Notes under the pieces: model-generated | Told to the model about the DNA's origin: nothing | Databases searched by the model: none | What the model saw: only the letters and a program-made list of their open reading frames with translations | Shown here: positions 50,568 through 64,000 of the stretch, in pieces | Numbering within the stretch: the first letter of the stretch is position 1 | Layout of the letters: every line of letters starts with the position of its first letter | Made by a program: the position numbers and the translations under genes | Assembly: GCA_001599935.1 (NCBI GenBank) | Contig: BCIJ01000047.1 | Coordinates: forward strand, 1 to 64,000 | Length of the DNA stretch: 64,000 nucleotides | Direction of reading: 5' to 3' | Source: Holtermannia corniformis | Taxonomy: Eukaryota > Basidiomycota > Tremellomycetes > Holtermanniales

Positions 50568-51619
50568 ATGCGCCCGTTCATCACTCCAGCGCCCTCACCG
50601 ACGTTCTACACGGCCTTGTTCGCGTTCCACTTGTTCCCATTGCATATGCCGCTCACGACATGGCTGCTGGATGCTCCCTTTGGACGGTTCGCCAACGGTC
50701 AATCGCGGTTCAACGTCAACGGTGTGTTGCCCTCGTGCGGACGAGCTGATGAGTAGGCAACATTGCTTGGTTCTTGATGGAGAGCGTTGCGGTGAGTTGT
50801 ATAACAGTCATGTCCGTGCTGATCGGCAGCCCATCACGTTCATCTCAACGATCGCCAAGACGTTTCATCGGCCACTGACGACGCCGAGTGTGGTTCTGAG
50901 TGTGAGTGTATGGGAGATGGTATGCAGGCTGAGAGTCCGATTGACACTGCAGACGCTCTACATTATACACTACATCCACCGGGCCGTGCTGTCACCGCTG
51001 GTGCTGTCCCCGGCACGGTCGCCGAGCAATGTCGTCGTTCCAGTCGCGGCTGCCGTCTTCAATCTGCTGTACGTGCGACTGAATACTTTTGACTGTCGCA
51101 TTCACTGCTCACGTCGATGCAGCAACGCCTACCTGCTCGCAAACCATGTCATGTTCTTTGCCCCGACCCAGACGAGCGCGCGATTCTGGCTTGGTGTGCT
51201 CGGCTGGGTTGTCGGCTTTGCAGGCAACGGTACGTTCCAGCTCATCGACACGCGCTGATGACAGTGTATCACGACGAGATACTCAATAACTTGCGGCGAT
51301 CGGGCGGCAAGGAGCGGTACAAGATCCCATACGGCGGCCTGTTCCGCTACGTGTCATTCCCCAATTACACTTGCGAATGGTAGGCCCTTGAAGCAATGAC
51401 CGAGCTAATGACAGGTTTGAATGGATTGCCTACGCCGTTGCAGCCTCGCCGTCGGTCGTCATGCCCGGGAGATACCTCCTGTCCGCTCCATGGGCGTTTG
51501 TCCTCGCCGAGCTCACGAGCATGTACCCGCGGGCCCGCCGCGGTCACGCCTGGTACCACTCCAAGTTTGGGACTGCGTACCCATCCGAGCGCACCGTTGC
51601 CATCCCTGGTCTACTGTAG
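50568..51619 (+). CDS. Steroid 5-alpha-reductase family membrane enzyme
   Basis: Seven or so exons and about 275 residues with several membrane helices (FYTALFAFHLFPLHMPL; TLYIIHYIHRAVLSPLVL; FWLGVLGWVVGFAGN). The C-terminal half has the family signature: YKIPYGGLFRYVSFPNYTCE, WFEWIAYAVAA, then RRGHAWYHSKFGTAYPSERT and a stop right after AIPGLL, the usual end. These ER enzymes reduce a steroid or lipid double bond with NADPH. A role in sterol or very-long-chain lipid metabolism is inference. Confidence 0.9.
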
Positions 51620-51746
51620 CATGATGCATCTGAGAACCGCTCGTCGCCACTGGGCGCTTTGACCGCTCGCGTGGTTTCATCCCGTTCACCATCCGTCCGA
51701 GTTTTCGCGAGATTGTTGGGTTAGCACCACTCGACACGCTCTAGAG

Positions 51747-54257
<2,511 letters not shown>

Positions 54258-54270
54258 CATGGCGATGTGA

Positions 54271-55779
54271 TCAAACCCCTACACCTCCATAAGTCCACGG
54301 CGATAGCTCCACTTCGCCCTCGAAAAAGATTCGGCGCATGAGCTCCTCGTCGCCACTGCCAGCTGCGACAATCGACACGACGCGCTGGGGAGTGTCGGTT
54401 GATGTTCCCAGGCGCCCGACGCGGCCTTTGAACATGTCGTATGCCCGAAGGCGGTTTGCTGTCCCACCCGACTTTTTCTGTGCGGGCGTGAGCGATTCGG
54501 CATCGAGCCCGGAAAGCAGGTAGAGCGTGTGTAGGTTCTCGAGGTGAAGCCCTGGTGCTTGGGAGCGTGGCAGCAGATATAGGTCGGGCGTATCGTCAGA
54601 GTCGTTTGGATCCAGTATCTGAGTTGACAGACCCAACGCCGCGAGCTCGTCGCCTAGCGTTGCGAGTGACATCTCGTCTGGCGCGAGCACGAGCGCCGTC
54701 TTGCCCGGTGGCAAGGGTGCCGACACGTGCAGGAGAGCAAGTGCCTCGAGCAGTACCGCCGATGGGACATTGGCAGTGGGCGACGTTTCGGCCGCCAAAT
54801 CTGCCACGACGCCTCTGTGATTCACGACCAAACTGTGATGCTCCACTTGGGTCGCAGGAGACCGCTCAAAGTCGAGGTTGACCGCCGCATCGCCTCGGCG
54901 TACCCACCCGTGGCTTTTAACGAACGCGCGGAATGGCGCGTTGAGGCTTGCAGACGTCCAAACCGTCTGCACGTCATCGAGCCTCGCACTGAAGTCGGCC
55001 TTGTCACCCTCTCGGCGGATACTAAGCAAGTGGTCGAGGATCATGCCTGTTGGCGGTGGGTGCCGATTAATCGAGTGGGTAGGAAGCAGGTGGGCTGGAT
55101 AGAACCGCGGTGGAATCGGTTTGATGAGCGTGTCGGGCTCATCGAGGAGGATATGGTGGATATTCTGCAGCGGTGGGGGTGTCTGCAATGTAAACAGGGC
55201 GTTTGGGGTGGTCAAGAGGATGGGAGGGAGGGAGTCAGGCAGCTCTGGGTTTGCTGCTTCCAGGGTGTGCACCAACGACTCGGATGGCTCTTGAAGCAGT
55301 TTGAACCACTGCGAAAGCTGCGCAAGCAGATATGGATTCGGTACTAAAACGAGGATGCTAGGGCCAGACCCAGGATAGCGGCGCTTGGACGCAAATGTCA
55401 AAGCTGCGACAGCCAGAGCCAGCGTTCTGATCATCAGCTCCATCGCAGACTGCGGCACTCACTTTCCGCGTCCGGTGGCGTCCCGCAGGAACACATCCTT
55501 ATTGCCCAGCACGGCGGGGATGAATGCAGCCTGCGCTGGCGTGGGGTGACGAATATGCGGAAACGCGGCTTTGAGACGTTTGACGAGGTTGGTGGGTAAA
55601 CCGAGGCTCTGCGGGTCAGCCGGGCCGTTTGGGAACGCACTCACCTCAAACGACACTGTCGACTGGTCTTTTGGGCGCAAAGCTGTTGCTACAAAGCGGA
55701 CCTTGTGCACCGCTGTAGGAGGATTCGACGATAAAGACTGCATCTCAGCTTGGATGCGATTGTCACAACTCACCCGCAT
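54271..55779 (-). CDS. DEAD-box-like RNA helicase with degenerate motifs (MRH4-like)
   Basis: Three exons in this model (first coding exon ATGCGG, two ~35-nt introns), about 480 residues. Q motif region HPTPAQAAFIPAVLG; motif I DATGRGKT; motif II LLDEPDTL (DEPD instead of DEAD); motif III SAS; motif VI weak, KGRVGRLG. Such divergence fits fungal Mrh4, a mitochondrial helicase for the large ribosomal subunit. An upstream frame reaching 55952 starts MLRRVLISSASAADAARAPA, which looks like a mitochondrial presequence. It could be joined by a 44-nt intron ending near 55826, so the true start may be there. Convergent with GEM1 (13 bp). Confidence 0.75.
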
Positions 55780-56999
55780 CGCAGTCGAGCTTGCGAGATG
55801 AAGACATCGCCGGCAGATGGTCTATCTGCGTTAGCGCGTAGGCCTACGAGATGTTTCAAACCGACCCCATCCTTTCTGAGCGTCTGCCTGCTGGCCGGTG
55901 CTCTCGCTGCGTCTGCGGCTGATGCTGAAGAGATCAAGACGCGTCGTAGCATGGTTGGATGCAGTTTGGAAGCGATCGACGACGACAAGACTCGACTTTT
56001 GGAACGTCACGTGATCAACGGCTTCCGTTTTGTGCGGCGAGAACCGCCGTGAGCGCGAGTGGGAGGGCTCCCCGAGTGGACAATGTTAATCGGGCGTAAG
56101 CGTAGCTCTGCATGATCCATGCTCCTTCCGTGACGCATGGGCGAACCAGATCACTCTGGCTTTGACACACCTGAGGGGGCTCGCTGCACCGCACGATCGC
56201 AGACAACTTTATTCTAGACGACATCGATCTCATAGACGTATATCACGTCCCTTACTCATACGGTCGGCCCTGTCCGATCACCCCACTTGTCTGTTGGGAC
56301 CCCTCGTGCGATCTCTGTGAGATCTCCGGATCAAGAAACCTGCACGTCGGATGTATAGCTGCCAGGCCCCAAACGCTGATCCAGCGGCACCCAAGTTCCT
56401 CTTACGTCTTCCGCGCAGCTGACTTTGCAGAGCTATGCGCTGGCGACGCTCCGACTGCGACGCCTGGCTTGCCGCTGTATGCTTCATGCCGAGCGCGCAG
56501 CCGGTGACGATGGGACAGATCCTCTAGGGGTACCCGTCTCGCACCGTGATGCCGCGTCTCACCTTTGCCAAATGACCTGACCGCATGCGTGGGATGCTCG
56601 GACCAAGCTTCTGCGCTAAGTGTGTGCCACATGGCCGCCGTCAGTGGCTTAATTCTCCTGCGAGGCGGCAGCGCGCCAGAGCTTGATCCCAAACCCCTGG
56701 CACGGGTGGCACAGTGGCACCGCGCCCCCGCGCCCGGCGGCGTCGTCGCAGTGGGTTAGGCTGCGCCTCTGCACTGGAGTGGCGACGTGCCAATCTCCGG
56801 CCATAAAGGTGAGCGTGATCGCTTTTCGCACTGTGGTCAGAGCCGCAAACATCGAACCAGTCTGGATCCCAACCGACACTCGTTTGCACCTCAATCGCGG
56901 TCGCGGGCGACTGCGATGCTGTCGAGTATAAGGCCTCGCGGGGCGGGCGGCCTAGTCGACCATTATCCGCCAGCCACAGTCCGCCAGCGATTCTACAAG
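55780..56999. other. Long divergent intergenic region, no supported gene
   Basis: 1.2 kb between the helicase and kinase starts. Part of 55780-55952 may be a 5' exon of the helicase on the minus strand. Open frames in 56000-57000 overlap on both strands and resemble nothing. No tRNA or repeat recognised. It is one of the longest upstream regions in the window and probably holds regulatory sequence for the kinase. Confidence 0.45.
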
Positions 57000-58341
57000 A
57001 TGCCTTCAGAGACTTTTGCAACCTCGGGTCTTAACTTGGTCGGTCACCGAATCGACAATGGCCGCTTGGAGTTTTTGTCCGTCCTGGGCCTTGGCGCGTA
57101 CGGTGTCGTCTACCTCGCAGTCGACCTTCGCTCGCCCAAGCCCGTCTACCTGGCCGTCAAGTGCCTCCTGCGGGCCGGGCTCGACTCGCGCCAGCGCCAC
57201 TTTCAGCGTCGCGAGCTGGCCTTGCACCAGCTCGCGAGCCGACACCCGAACGTGGTCACGATGCACAAGGTGATCGAAGACGGCGATTATGTGTTTGTCA
57301 TTATGGACTATTGCGACGAGGGCGACTTGTTCGGGATGATCACCGAGAAGCAGAGGGTAAGTCGGTGGCGCGTTGTGATCGCGACTGACAGCTCAGTACC
57401 TCGGCAACGACATCTTGATCAAAAAGGTCTTTTTGCAGATCATCGACGCGGTCGAATACTGCCACTCGCTTGGCATCTTTCACCGCGATCTCAAGCCGGA
57501 GAACATTTTGTGCACGCGAGACGGTACACGCGTGTGCATTGCCGACTTTGGGCTGGCAACGTCGGAGCGGCACAGCACCGACTTTGGGTGGTGAGTGGCT
57601 TGTTGTTGCATCGAGCTCGACTGACCGATCAGCGGGTCAACCTTCTACCTCTCACCCGAATGCCAGGGCGGGCTTTTTGAACGCCTGGACAGCTACAACA
57701 CCGAGACCAACGACATCTGGTCACTCGGCGTCATCCTCGTAAACCTGACGTGCGGTCGGAACCCGTGGCGCCAAGCGTGCCCGTCGGACGAGACGTTCAG
57801 AGCCTACGTCCACAACCCAGACTTCCTCCGCACCATCCTCCCCATCTCGCACGCGACCAACCGGATCCTGAAAGCAATGTTCTCGCTCGAGCCCACCGAG
57901 CGCGTCACGCTCAAAGATCTCCGCCGGATGATCAGCGCCGTCGATACCTTTACCATGACCGAGGCCGAACTGCGGTCAGCCCACTCTGCGGCTCGTGCCG
58001 CTGCTGCCGCCGTCGCGCCACGGGCTCCGATCCCCAACCTTGTAGTCGATTGCCCCACCCAATCGCCCGCTTCGACCGCTTGGTCGTCAGTTTCCGACCT
58101 TGCCGACGCCAAAGTCGACGAGGCCCGGTTCGCCGCCTGCGACTTTTCGCGCCAGGATCTGCCCGAGCCAGAACCCTACCCTGGCCACGGCCGGCGCGGG
58201 AGCGAGACGGCGTCCGAGCCCGACTCGTCCATGCCCACGACCCCCCAATCAAAAGCAATCGAGCTACCGATCGTCGATGCCATGCCACTCGGCAAAGCGG
58301 TCGACAGTGCGCGGCTCCACGTCCCCGCTGTGGTCCTCTAA
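57000..58341 (+). CDS. Ran1/Pat1-like serine/threonine protein kinase
   Basis: Three exons and about 415 residues. The kinase domain starts at [20 protein letters not shown] (glycine loop) with [10 protein letters not shown] (Lys). The catalytic loop is [21 protein letters not shown] is the DFG segment; [12 protein letters not shown] is the APE-like segment and [20 protein letters not shown] follows. These match fungal Ran1/Sks1/Ksp1-type kinases, linked to nutrient sensing, meiosis or filamentous growth. The C-terminal ~130 residues are Ala/Ser/Pro-rich and disordered. Introns of 41-44 nt fall after EKQR and in the DFG-to-CGS region. Convergent with RPD3, 72 bp between stops. Confidence 0.92.
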
Positions 58342-58413
58342 TGCGTCTATAATGTCCCGTCTTGCCATCTGCTTGTATCATTAGTGAATTGTATAGAATG
58401 TATACAGTGATAA

Positions 58414-60395
58414 CTATTCCGGTCCAGCCATCTCCACATCGCCACTCGGTACACCCTCCGCCCAAGATTCGACGTCGACGGCCGGTGCGGGACTTGGCGC
58501 GGCCGTGACTGCGTTGCCGTTTGCGACAGTCAGTATCGAAGCGGCAGGCGGCGGCTTTGGCGACTTTGTCTTGTTTTTGTGACTCTGTCGGTGCTTGCGC
58601 CCACCCTGCCCCTCGTCCTCACTGTCCGACAGCGACGTCTCGTGCTGAGTTTGTCGATCCCACAGTCGCACTGCCATCAGCTCGGGTCAGACGGTGAGCA
58701 CTCACTCGGCCGCCGCTCCTCTTTATTCTCCTCGTCCTCACCCTCGTTCCCATCCTCGTCGTCATGCGCGAGTTTGGGCACGGCTACAAGCTCAGCGCCC
58801 GCCATTGCTCTTCAGTGACCTACTTTGCATCTGTACGCCCGGCGCCGCCGTCTTGCCCCTCAAGCCCTCAAACACAGCCTGGCGGATCTTGGCAAGGTAT
58901 TCCGGCGTGTTCTGATCAATCATGTTGGACGTGCGCACGTCGAGCTCATAGTCGGGGCCATAGTACTCGTAATATTCATTGTTTGGGATTTCTGCCGTCA
59001 GCGCGGTGGAGGCTAGTAGGACCCACCTCCGTGCAGTTCCTGCCCTGCGGCTAGACCCGTCTCGTACGCCCAGGTGCGCGAGACCGACTTGACAGTGTAC
59101 CCGCCGCCACCAAGGAGGAGGAGCGGGAGGTTGAACGCTTTGACGAACCTGACGCATGCCGCGTGCCCTCGCATCGATAGGTTGAAGCTGCCGAGCCGGT
59201 CACCCGATAGTGAGTCCGAGCCGCATTGAAGGACAATCGCCGTGGGCTGATACCACTCGATGATGCCGCTGATCACTGGCTCGAACACGGATTTGTAGTT
59301 GTCGTCGCTGATCCCATCTCGCAGCGGGACGTTGACAGAGTAGCTAATCATCAGCGGTTGTCTGAGTGAGCACGACTCACCCCTTGCCCTTGCCAATGCC
59401 TGTATCCCGAACCTCGCCGGTACCAGGGAAGAACTCGCCTTAGTGTGTGAGCCTGATTCCGCCAGGGCGACGCACCCACCGTATTTGTGAAAGCTGCATG
59501 TCATGACGCGGTCGGTCGTGTAGAAAGCCTCTTCTACGCCGTCCCCATGGTGCACGTCGATATCGATATACAGCACTCGCTGGTGATACCTATCATCGTC
59601 AGATGGGTCGTGTCAAGGAAGATACACACCGTAAGAGCTCGAGGATGCCAAGGACAATGTCTACAACTCAGCGCGGTTCCGTCGATAACGAGTCACGGAC
59701 CGTTGACGTAGCAGAACCCACTCGCCTCGGCCTTTTTCGCGTGATGGAGGCCTCCCGCCCAGTTGACGGCGATATCACACTTGTCGCGCGAGAGCCTAGC
59801 TGCGCCCTCTGCGTCGCGTCAGCGCACTCCTCAAACGTGGATACACGGACCCATGGACCCTCCCGCCGAGATGGAGCAGTACTCGAACAGACCATCAAAG
59901 ATTGGACAATCGTCGCCAACGTTATCTGGCACATCAGCCGAGCTGTCTACTCATGCTGACTACGTACACTTGACCTGCTCCTTGGCAAACTGGCTGGCAT
60001 TGTCTGGCGTGATCCGGTAGAGAAAGTCGACGTATTCGTCCGTGTGGAACTGGCTCATCTCGCGCTTGGTCGCAGGTTTGGCGCGCTACCGTATGCGTGT
60101 CAGCTCGGGACCGGACAAGCAGGGTACGCACAAAGATCTCCATCTTCTTGTACAAGCCATAATTCATCACGAGCGAGTGGCACATCCTGATCCGGGTCGG
60201 CTTCATCGGGTGACCTGGCCATGTCAGCCCATGCTGCCAATCCCGAGAGCACGTACCAGGGCCATAGTGATAGTTGCCAATGTCCGAGTCGAAAAAGTAA
60301 CACTGCGAGGTCAGACGTGCTCGCGGCTGCACTGGGGTATGCAACCGGTGGCAACTCACGACCCGCTTCTTGCTCTCGCCGAGGATTGGCTCCAT
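58414..60395 (-). CDS. RPD3: Class I histone deacetylase (Rpd3-like)
   Basis: Ten or more exons encode about 520 residues starting [20 protein letters not shown]. Motifs in order: [35 protein letters not shown], the charge-relay region around [30 protein letters not shown] (zinc Asp/His ligands), [82 protein letters not shown] precedes an acidic, Lys-rich tail. The enzyme removes acetyl groups from histone tails in Sin3-type co-repressors. One exon boundary near 59740-59930 is tentative. Divergent from SPF27, 245 bp apart. Confidence 0.93.
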
Positions 60396-60640
60396 CTTGG
60401 CTGTGTTGGCTGTGGGTTGCCAGCGTCAGCAATGCGAATGGTGGGCCGTCGGTTGCTGGGTGCTGTGGACCGGTCCAAGGTGTTGCCAGTGGTGGATCGC
60501 TCTCGCATGGCACGCGAGACTATTCGCGCGACTAAGTTTACGCATCCGCGGATCACGCGGTACTATATCCCACTGCAGCAGGCCTATTTTACCCACCACT
60601 GCTCTTGCCGCCAACGAGCCCAGTCTTGTCGACAGCAACA

Positions 60641-61415
60641 ATGTCAACCTCGATAGACGCACTGCCCTACCACGACAAGGAACTCGAACTCAGCAGTACG
60701 TCCTCGGTCCCCCACCAAACCCACTAACACGCCCAGACTTGAAGGCACGCGCACAACAAGAGATCCAAGCCGAACTCGCCCGTTCATCAGCCCAACCCAA
60801 CGATCAAGACCCAAGACTAGGGCCAGATGTCGACGTCTTTCCCGTAAGCTCGAGCGAACCGTCGCGACGGTACCAAGCTAACCCATCAGAAATCAACCGA
60901 GCTGCAGACGCTGCTAGCACAGTACCCTTCCACCCCGCTGTCCTCGATCGACGCTTCAAAGTATGCGATCCCAGACGATTTAAGCCCCGAGAGCAGTATC
61001 GAAGAATGGGAGGAGGCAGAGCGGCGCGCTCAGATCGCGCTAGGGCATATGAGTGTTCGGTCCGTCTACCGTCCTTCTAGTCCACGTCCCTGACTCGCAA
61101 AGGGTCGAAAACACTTCAATCCTCTCGACGTACGCGCCAAACGCCTACCTGATCCGCAACTTTCAGCTCGAAGCCGAGGCGAAACAGATCCAAGCTCAGG
61201 TCGCGATCTGGAAAGAGAAACTGATCGATCTGAACCGGTCTAGAAGGGTGTATCAGGAGGACAAGGGCAAGCATCTGGCGGCGCTCGAGGCGCGCTGGCA
61301 GGATCTGGTCGGGAGCACGGTCCAGCTCGAGATGGCGACGAGGGCGATGGAGGGTGAGGTCAGGGCTCTGGAGCGCAGGGAGAGGGAATTGGTACACGAG
61401 CTGCAGGACGTCTAG
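60641..61415 (+). CDS. Pre-mRNA-splicing factor SPF27 (BCAS2-like)
   Basis: Four exons and about 213 residues beginning MSTSIDALPYHDKELELSNL, with the DALPY motif typical of the family. Then a short region (LLAQYPSTPLSSIDASKYAI), VENTSILSTYAPNAYLIRNF, and a C-terminal coiled coil (IWKEKLIDLNRSRRVYQEDK... to LERRERELVHELQ). SPF27 is a subunit of the Prp19/NTC complex that activates the spliceosome. The third intron uses a GTCCGT donor. Convergent with VMA7, 59 bp between stops. Confidence 0.88.
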
Positions 61416-61474
61416 ATCGATCGGTTGTAACAGTCTAGTTGCATACAAGTACAAAACAGTCACCGTGAATATGA

Positions 61475-63104
61475 TCAGTCGCCCCGCAGCTTTTGCACGC
61501 GCTTGAGCACAGAGTCCTTGGATGGGTCTGTAGACGTCAGCGTCCATCTGGGAGCCAAGGGGACAATGAATTCTCGAAGCAAATAGCCTGACGGCGGGTG
61601 CTTGGAGCGGAGTGCAGCTACTGCCGCCTCTGCAGTAGTGCGGTGGTCCTCATAGCTTCGCGCACCGGCCAATCGACACCGCAACTGAAAGACAGAACAA
61701 GCCAGAAAGGATCATCTCTAGTCACGCCAACCGACGGCTGCAATCTTGAACCACCTCGCCGCGTTCGAGACACGACCAACGGCCACTCACCATATGGGTA
61801 CTCCTTGCTCGGGATCTCGAGCAGCGCCGGGAACGCCGCTTGGTACTTGTCGACTGTTGGTCGGATCTTTTCGGCGACCTGTGGTACGTTAGCTCGGACA
61901 CAGTCGAGGAAGCAGTCGCGTGTGAGCACAGATCGATGGGTCATGCGATCAAGCAATCGCGCTACTTTGTGCTGAACCTTCGAGACGCATTCGAGATCGA
62001 CTGCTGACCGGGCCCAGGTAGAACTCGCAGGGCGCGACAGCAGATCGAGCTCATAAGCTCATAAAGCAGTCACCCGCTTCATGTCAGTCTCTGGGTATCT
62101 GCCCGAGTCGCAGAGTTAACAGGCCTGTAGGCACTATATCGTTGGCACGAGATGGCCAATTTCAAGACTCGGTCGGTTCTTGCTTCCCAATGCGATTGCT
62201 GTCTGTGAGACCGTAGCTGTGGTGATTTGAAATCTCGATGGGGCGATACCAGGCTTGTGACAGACAGTTCTGTTCAGCTCGTTGCTCCCTCTTCTTGACA
62301 AGGTGATGGTCATATCCACCTCAACTCCAACGGCATGAAGACGAGTCTCGCAGCCTTACCAGTTATAGGCGTAGCTATCGTACAGCTTTCGACGTGGCAT
62401 CGGCTGCGAGGACTTATTGAATACACGCTACCATGCAAGCTGATAGTCCGCGCGTTCGAGCCGCAGAGTTGGAAGCCGGATTGTTGATGGCTTGAATCAC
62501 GCGCGCTCGAGCGCGGTTGACATTGTCAAAAGCTGCCGCAAAGCCAAAACTTCTGATTGCGAACGCAAGATGAGCTCCATGGCATGGCCCAGATAGCACA
62601 CGATGAGACTGGCCGCAGAGCCATCAGCAAGCATCTGCGGCCCGAGCCTTGAGTGACAGCATCATCTAAACCTGGCAGAGGTGCGTCACGTTCGACGTGT
62701 CCACAACCGTTCGTAGTCGGGTTCACAAAGGAGGCACGTACATGTTGGTTGATGAGCAAGATGGCGATATCCTTGCGTTCTGTAAACTCGTGGAACGCAG
62801 CCTCGATCACGCTCGCTTGGGTCTCTGTGGGCGATCAGCGTTTCTGATACGGATCGTAAGGGGTCACGTACTGCTGTCGACGACGAGAAAGTTCTTCTTC
62901 TGCTGCTGGTTGACATGGCCGATACCTGCTAGCAAGAGGCCGGTGATGGAGTCCTGCGAGGCGTCAGTCTTCATGCGTCGACAGTACACACGTAGCATCA
63001 CACGCTGACAGCGCACGTCCTTGGACGCTGGTGATCAGTCAACACACCTCGTCACCGATCACTGCCAGCAGATTCCGATCCTTGATCATAGACGCCGACG
63101 ACAT
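61475..63104 (-). CDS. VMA7: V-type ATPase V1 subunit F, with two outsize introns
   Basis: Five exons: 63104-63048, 62953-62872, 62824-62742, 61878-61791 and 61527-61475 (57, 82, 83, 88 and 53 nt) join in perfect phase to a 120-residue protein. It reads [48 protein letters not shown] and [20 protein letters not shown], which is the V-ATPase subunit F family along its whole length. Subunit F lies in the central stalk that couples ATP hydrolysis to proton pumping at the vacuole. Introns are 94, 47, 863 and 263 nt, whereas nearly all others here are 34-47 nt. Confidence 0.93.
61879..62741 (-). other. 863-nt intron 3 of VMA7
   Basis: Bounded by donor GTACGT (62741-62736) and a branch site GCTAAC followed by CAG (61881-61879). 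Short open frames exist on both strands (for example 61 codons at 62134-62319), none resembling a protein. I see no clear snoRNA boxes or tRNA. It may carry a non-coding RNA or be the scar of an insertion. Confidence 0.75.
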
Positions 63105-63181
63105 TGTGGCTGGATACGTCGGAGTGAACGAGCAGGAGGTAGTCGAGGTGCGGCGGCGTCATTACCCCGCGCATTAGCATC

Positions 63182-63212
63182 ACAATTCAAATAGTATTAG
63201 GATTTAAATTGT
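63182..63212. promoter_or_regulatory. AT-rich inverted repeat in the VMA7/WW-gene promoter
   Basis: ACAATTCAAAT (63182-63192) and ATTTAAATTGT (63202-63212) are inverted copies with one mismatch and a 9-nt spacer. They lie in the 167-bp space between divergent starts, in an AT-rich patch unusual for this GC-rich region. Confidence 0.4.
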
Positions 63213-63271
63213 AATCAGCTTCAAATCAATACAAACCGATCACAAACGACTGTGCTTGACACTTGACAACC

Positions 63272-64000
63272 ATGTCGACACCTGCAGCGGCTGCACCAGC
63301 TCCCAGAGCTACAGTCGAGGACGCATCGCCTTCGCCACCTCCAACCACCGTGCCAGAGCCAGTGGACAAAGGCAAAGGCAAGGCAGAGGAGGAAGAGTCG
63401 ACCGACGATGAATGGGACCCATCGGAAGAAGTGGTGCCCGGTGATGGTCCTGTACGCAAGCCAGCAGCTTCAGGATCGGCGACACCAGCCGTAGATGGTG
63501 CGCCCGCAGATGCAGCCGCGGCGGTCAGTGCCACGGCGGCACCAGCGGCAGACCCAGCCAACCCCTGGCAAGCCGTCTGGGCTCCCGAATCGAACGGTAT
63601 GTACCTAACCACTCTTTGCCAAGCTGGCCTAACATCCCAGCGTGGTACTTTTGGAACTCGAAAACGGGCGAAGTGACATGGACCAACCCGCTCGCACCGG
63701 CCGCGAGCACGTCCACACCTGCCGTGCCGGACGGGATCGATCCCGGTCTAGCACACCTGCTTCCCAAAGCTGCGCCCTCTCAGCACTCGGATCCGTCGTT
63801 CCAGCAGGCAAAGTTCAATGCGCGTACCGGACGATTCACCGCGATGGACTATGGACACACGGTCGATAGCTTGTCCGAGGCGAACCGGATGAAGCGCATG
63901 AGCGAGGTCTTTTTCGACGTCGACGCGTGGGAGAAACAGGTGGGTCCAAGCGTTCATGTACCAAGCTGACAGCCAGCGAGGCGAAGAGTGGCAGCAGAAG
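63272..64000 (+). CDS. WW-domain protein (3' end outside window)
   Basis: At least three exons. The N-terminus is disordered, Ala/Pro-rich and acidic (KGKGKAEEEESTDDEWDPSE). A WW domain spans the first intron: NPWQAVWAPESN joins AWYFWNSKTGEVTWTNPL, with both signature tryptophans and the closing Pro. Further on is SLSEANRMKRMSEVFFDVDA, and the second intron precedes RGEEWQQK at the window edge. WW domains bind Pro-rich ligands; this layout suggests a splicing- or transcription-linked protein, but I cannot name it. The first intron donor is GTATGT. Confidence 0.8.

Noticed and set aside
55798..56052. 84-codon plus-strand frame with a hydrophobic stretch, possible small secreted protein
   Set aside because: It is antisense to a likely mitochondrial presequence exon of the helicase, lacks a clear signal-peptide n-region, and has no splice or neighbour support.

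Overview
The window is a compact eukaryotic, fungal chromosome segment, most likely from a basidiomycete. Almost every gene is cut by introns of about 34-47 nt with donors GTGAGT/GTAAGT/GTACGT/GTAGGT, a GCTGAC or GCTAAC branch site, and a CAG/TAG acceptor a few bases later. Intergenic spaces are tens to a few hundred bases. Gene content (MIM1, GEM1, VMA7, APC2, CDC20, RPD3, RDS3, SPF27, MET8) is fungal. I cannot name the species; a small-genome basidiomycete is my inference. Exon models are hand-built from splice motifs and protein family resemblance, without transcripts.

Layout. 1-8.5 kb is a transposon district. It holds the 3' part of a Ty3/gypsy chromovirus (gag with zinc knuckle, a -1 frameshift signal, pol with chromodomain, 3' LTR), a 5'-truncated Ty1/copia element with an unusual 3' coding extension and its LTR, a minisatellite, and a solo copia LTR with target duplication. 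9.5-10.0 kb is a 492-bp element with terminal inverted repeats and TA target sites (pogo/Tc1-mariner-like MITE). It ends 7 nt before the start codon of a tiny spliced gene. 10.5-34.7 kb is dense housekeeping sequence: secreted repeat protein, MFS transporter, APC2, CYSTM protein, NMN adenylyltransferase, MET8, P5C reductase, YSC84-like SYLF/SH3, MIM1-like, two orphans, CDC20, GH20 hexosaminidase, rhomboid, NPA3/GPN1, RDS3/PHF5A. 34.9-36.7 kb is a cluster of tiny orphan proteins, at least two of them clear paralogs. 36.8-38.5 kb is bleomycin hydrolase. 38.7-48.7 kb is a tandem array of four TPR-SET methyltransferase-like genes, three intact and one decayed. 49.3-64 kb is FAH-family hydrolase, steroid 5-alpha-reductase-like, GEM1/Miro, MRH4-like helicase, Ran1-like kinase, RPD3, SPF27, VMA7 (with introns of 863 and 263 nt) and a truncated WW-domain gene.

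Shared themes. Several convergent pairs have stop codons 0-13 nt apart, so their 3' UTRs must overlap the neighbour's coding region. Several divergent promoters are very short (39 bp between MET8 and PRO3), and four contain dyad-symmetric elements. First coding exons can be 3-9 nt, and two genes appear to need internal microexons of 5 and 7 nt. The strongest unexplained items are the TPR-SET array, the small-protein cluster, the MITE acting as a promoter, the vma7 long introns and the MET8/PRO3 dyad.
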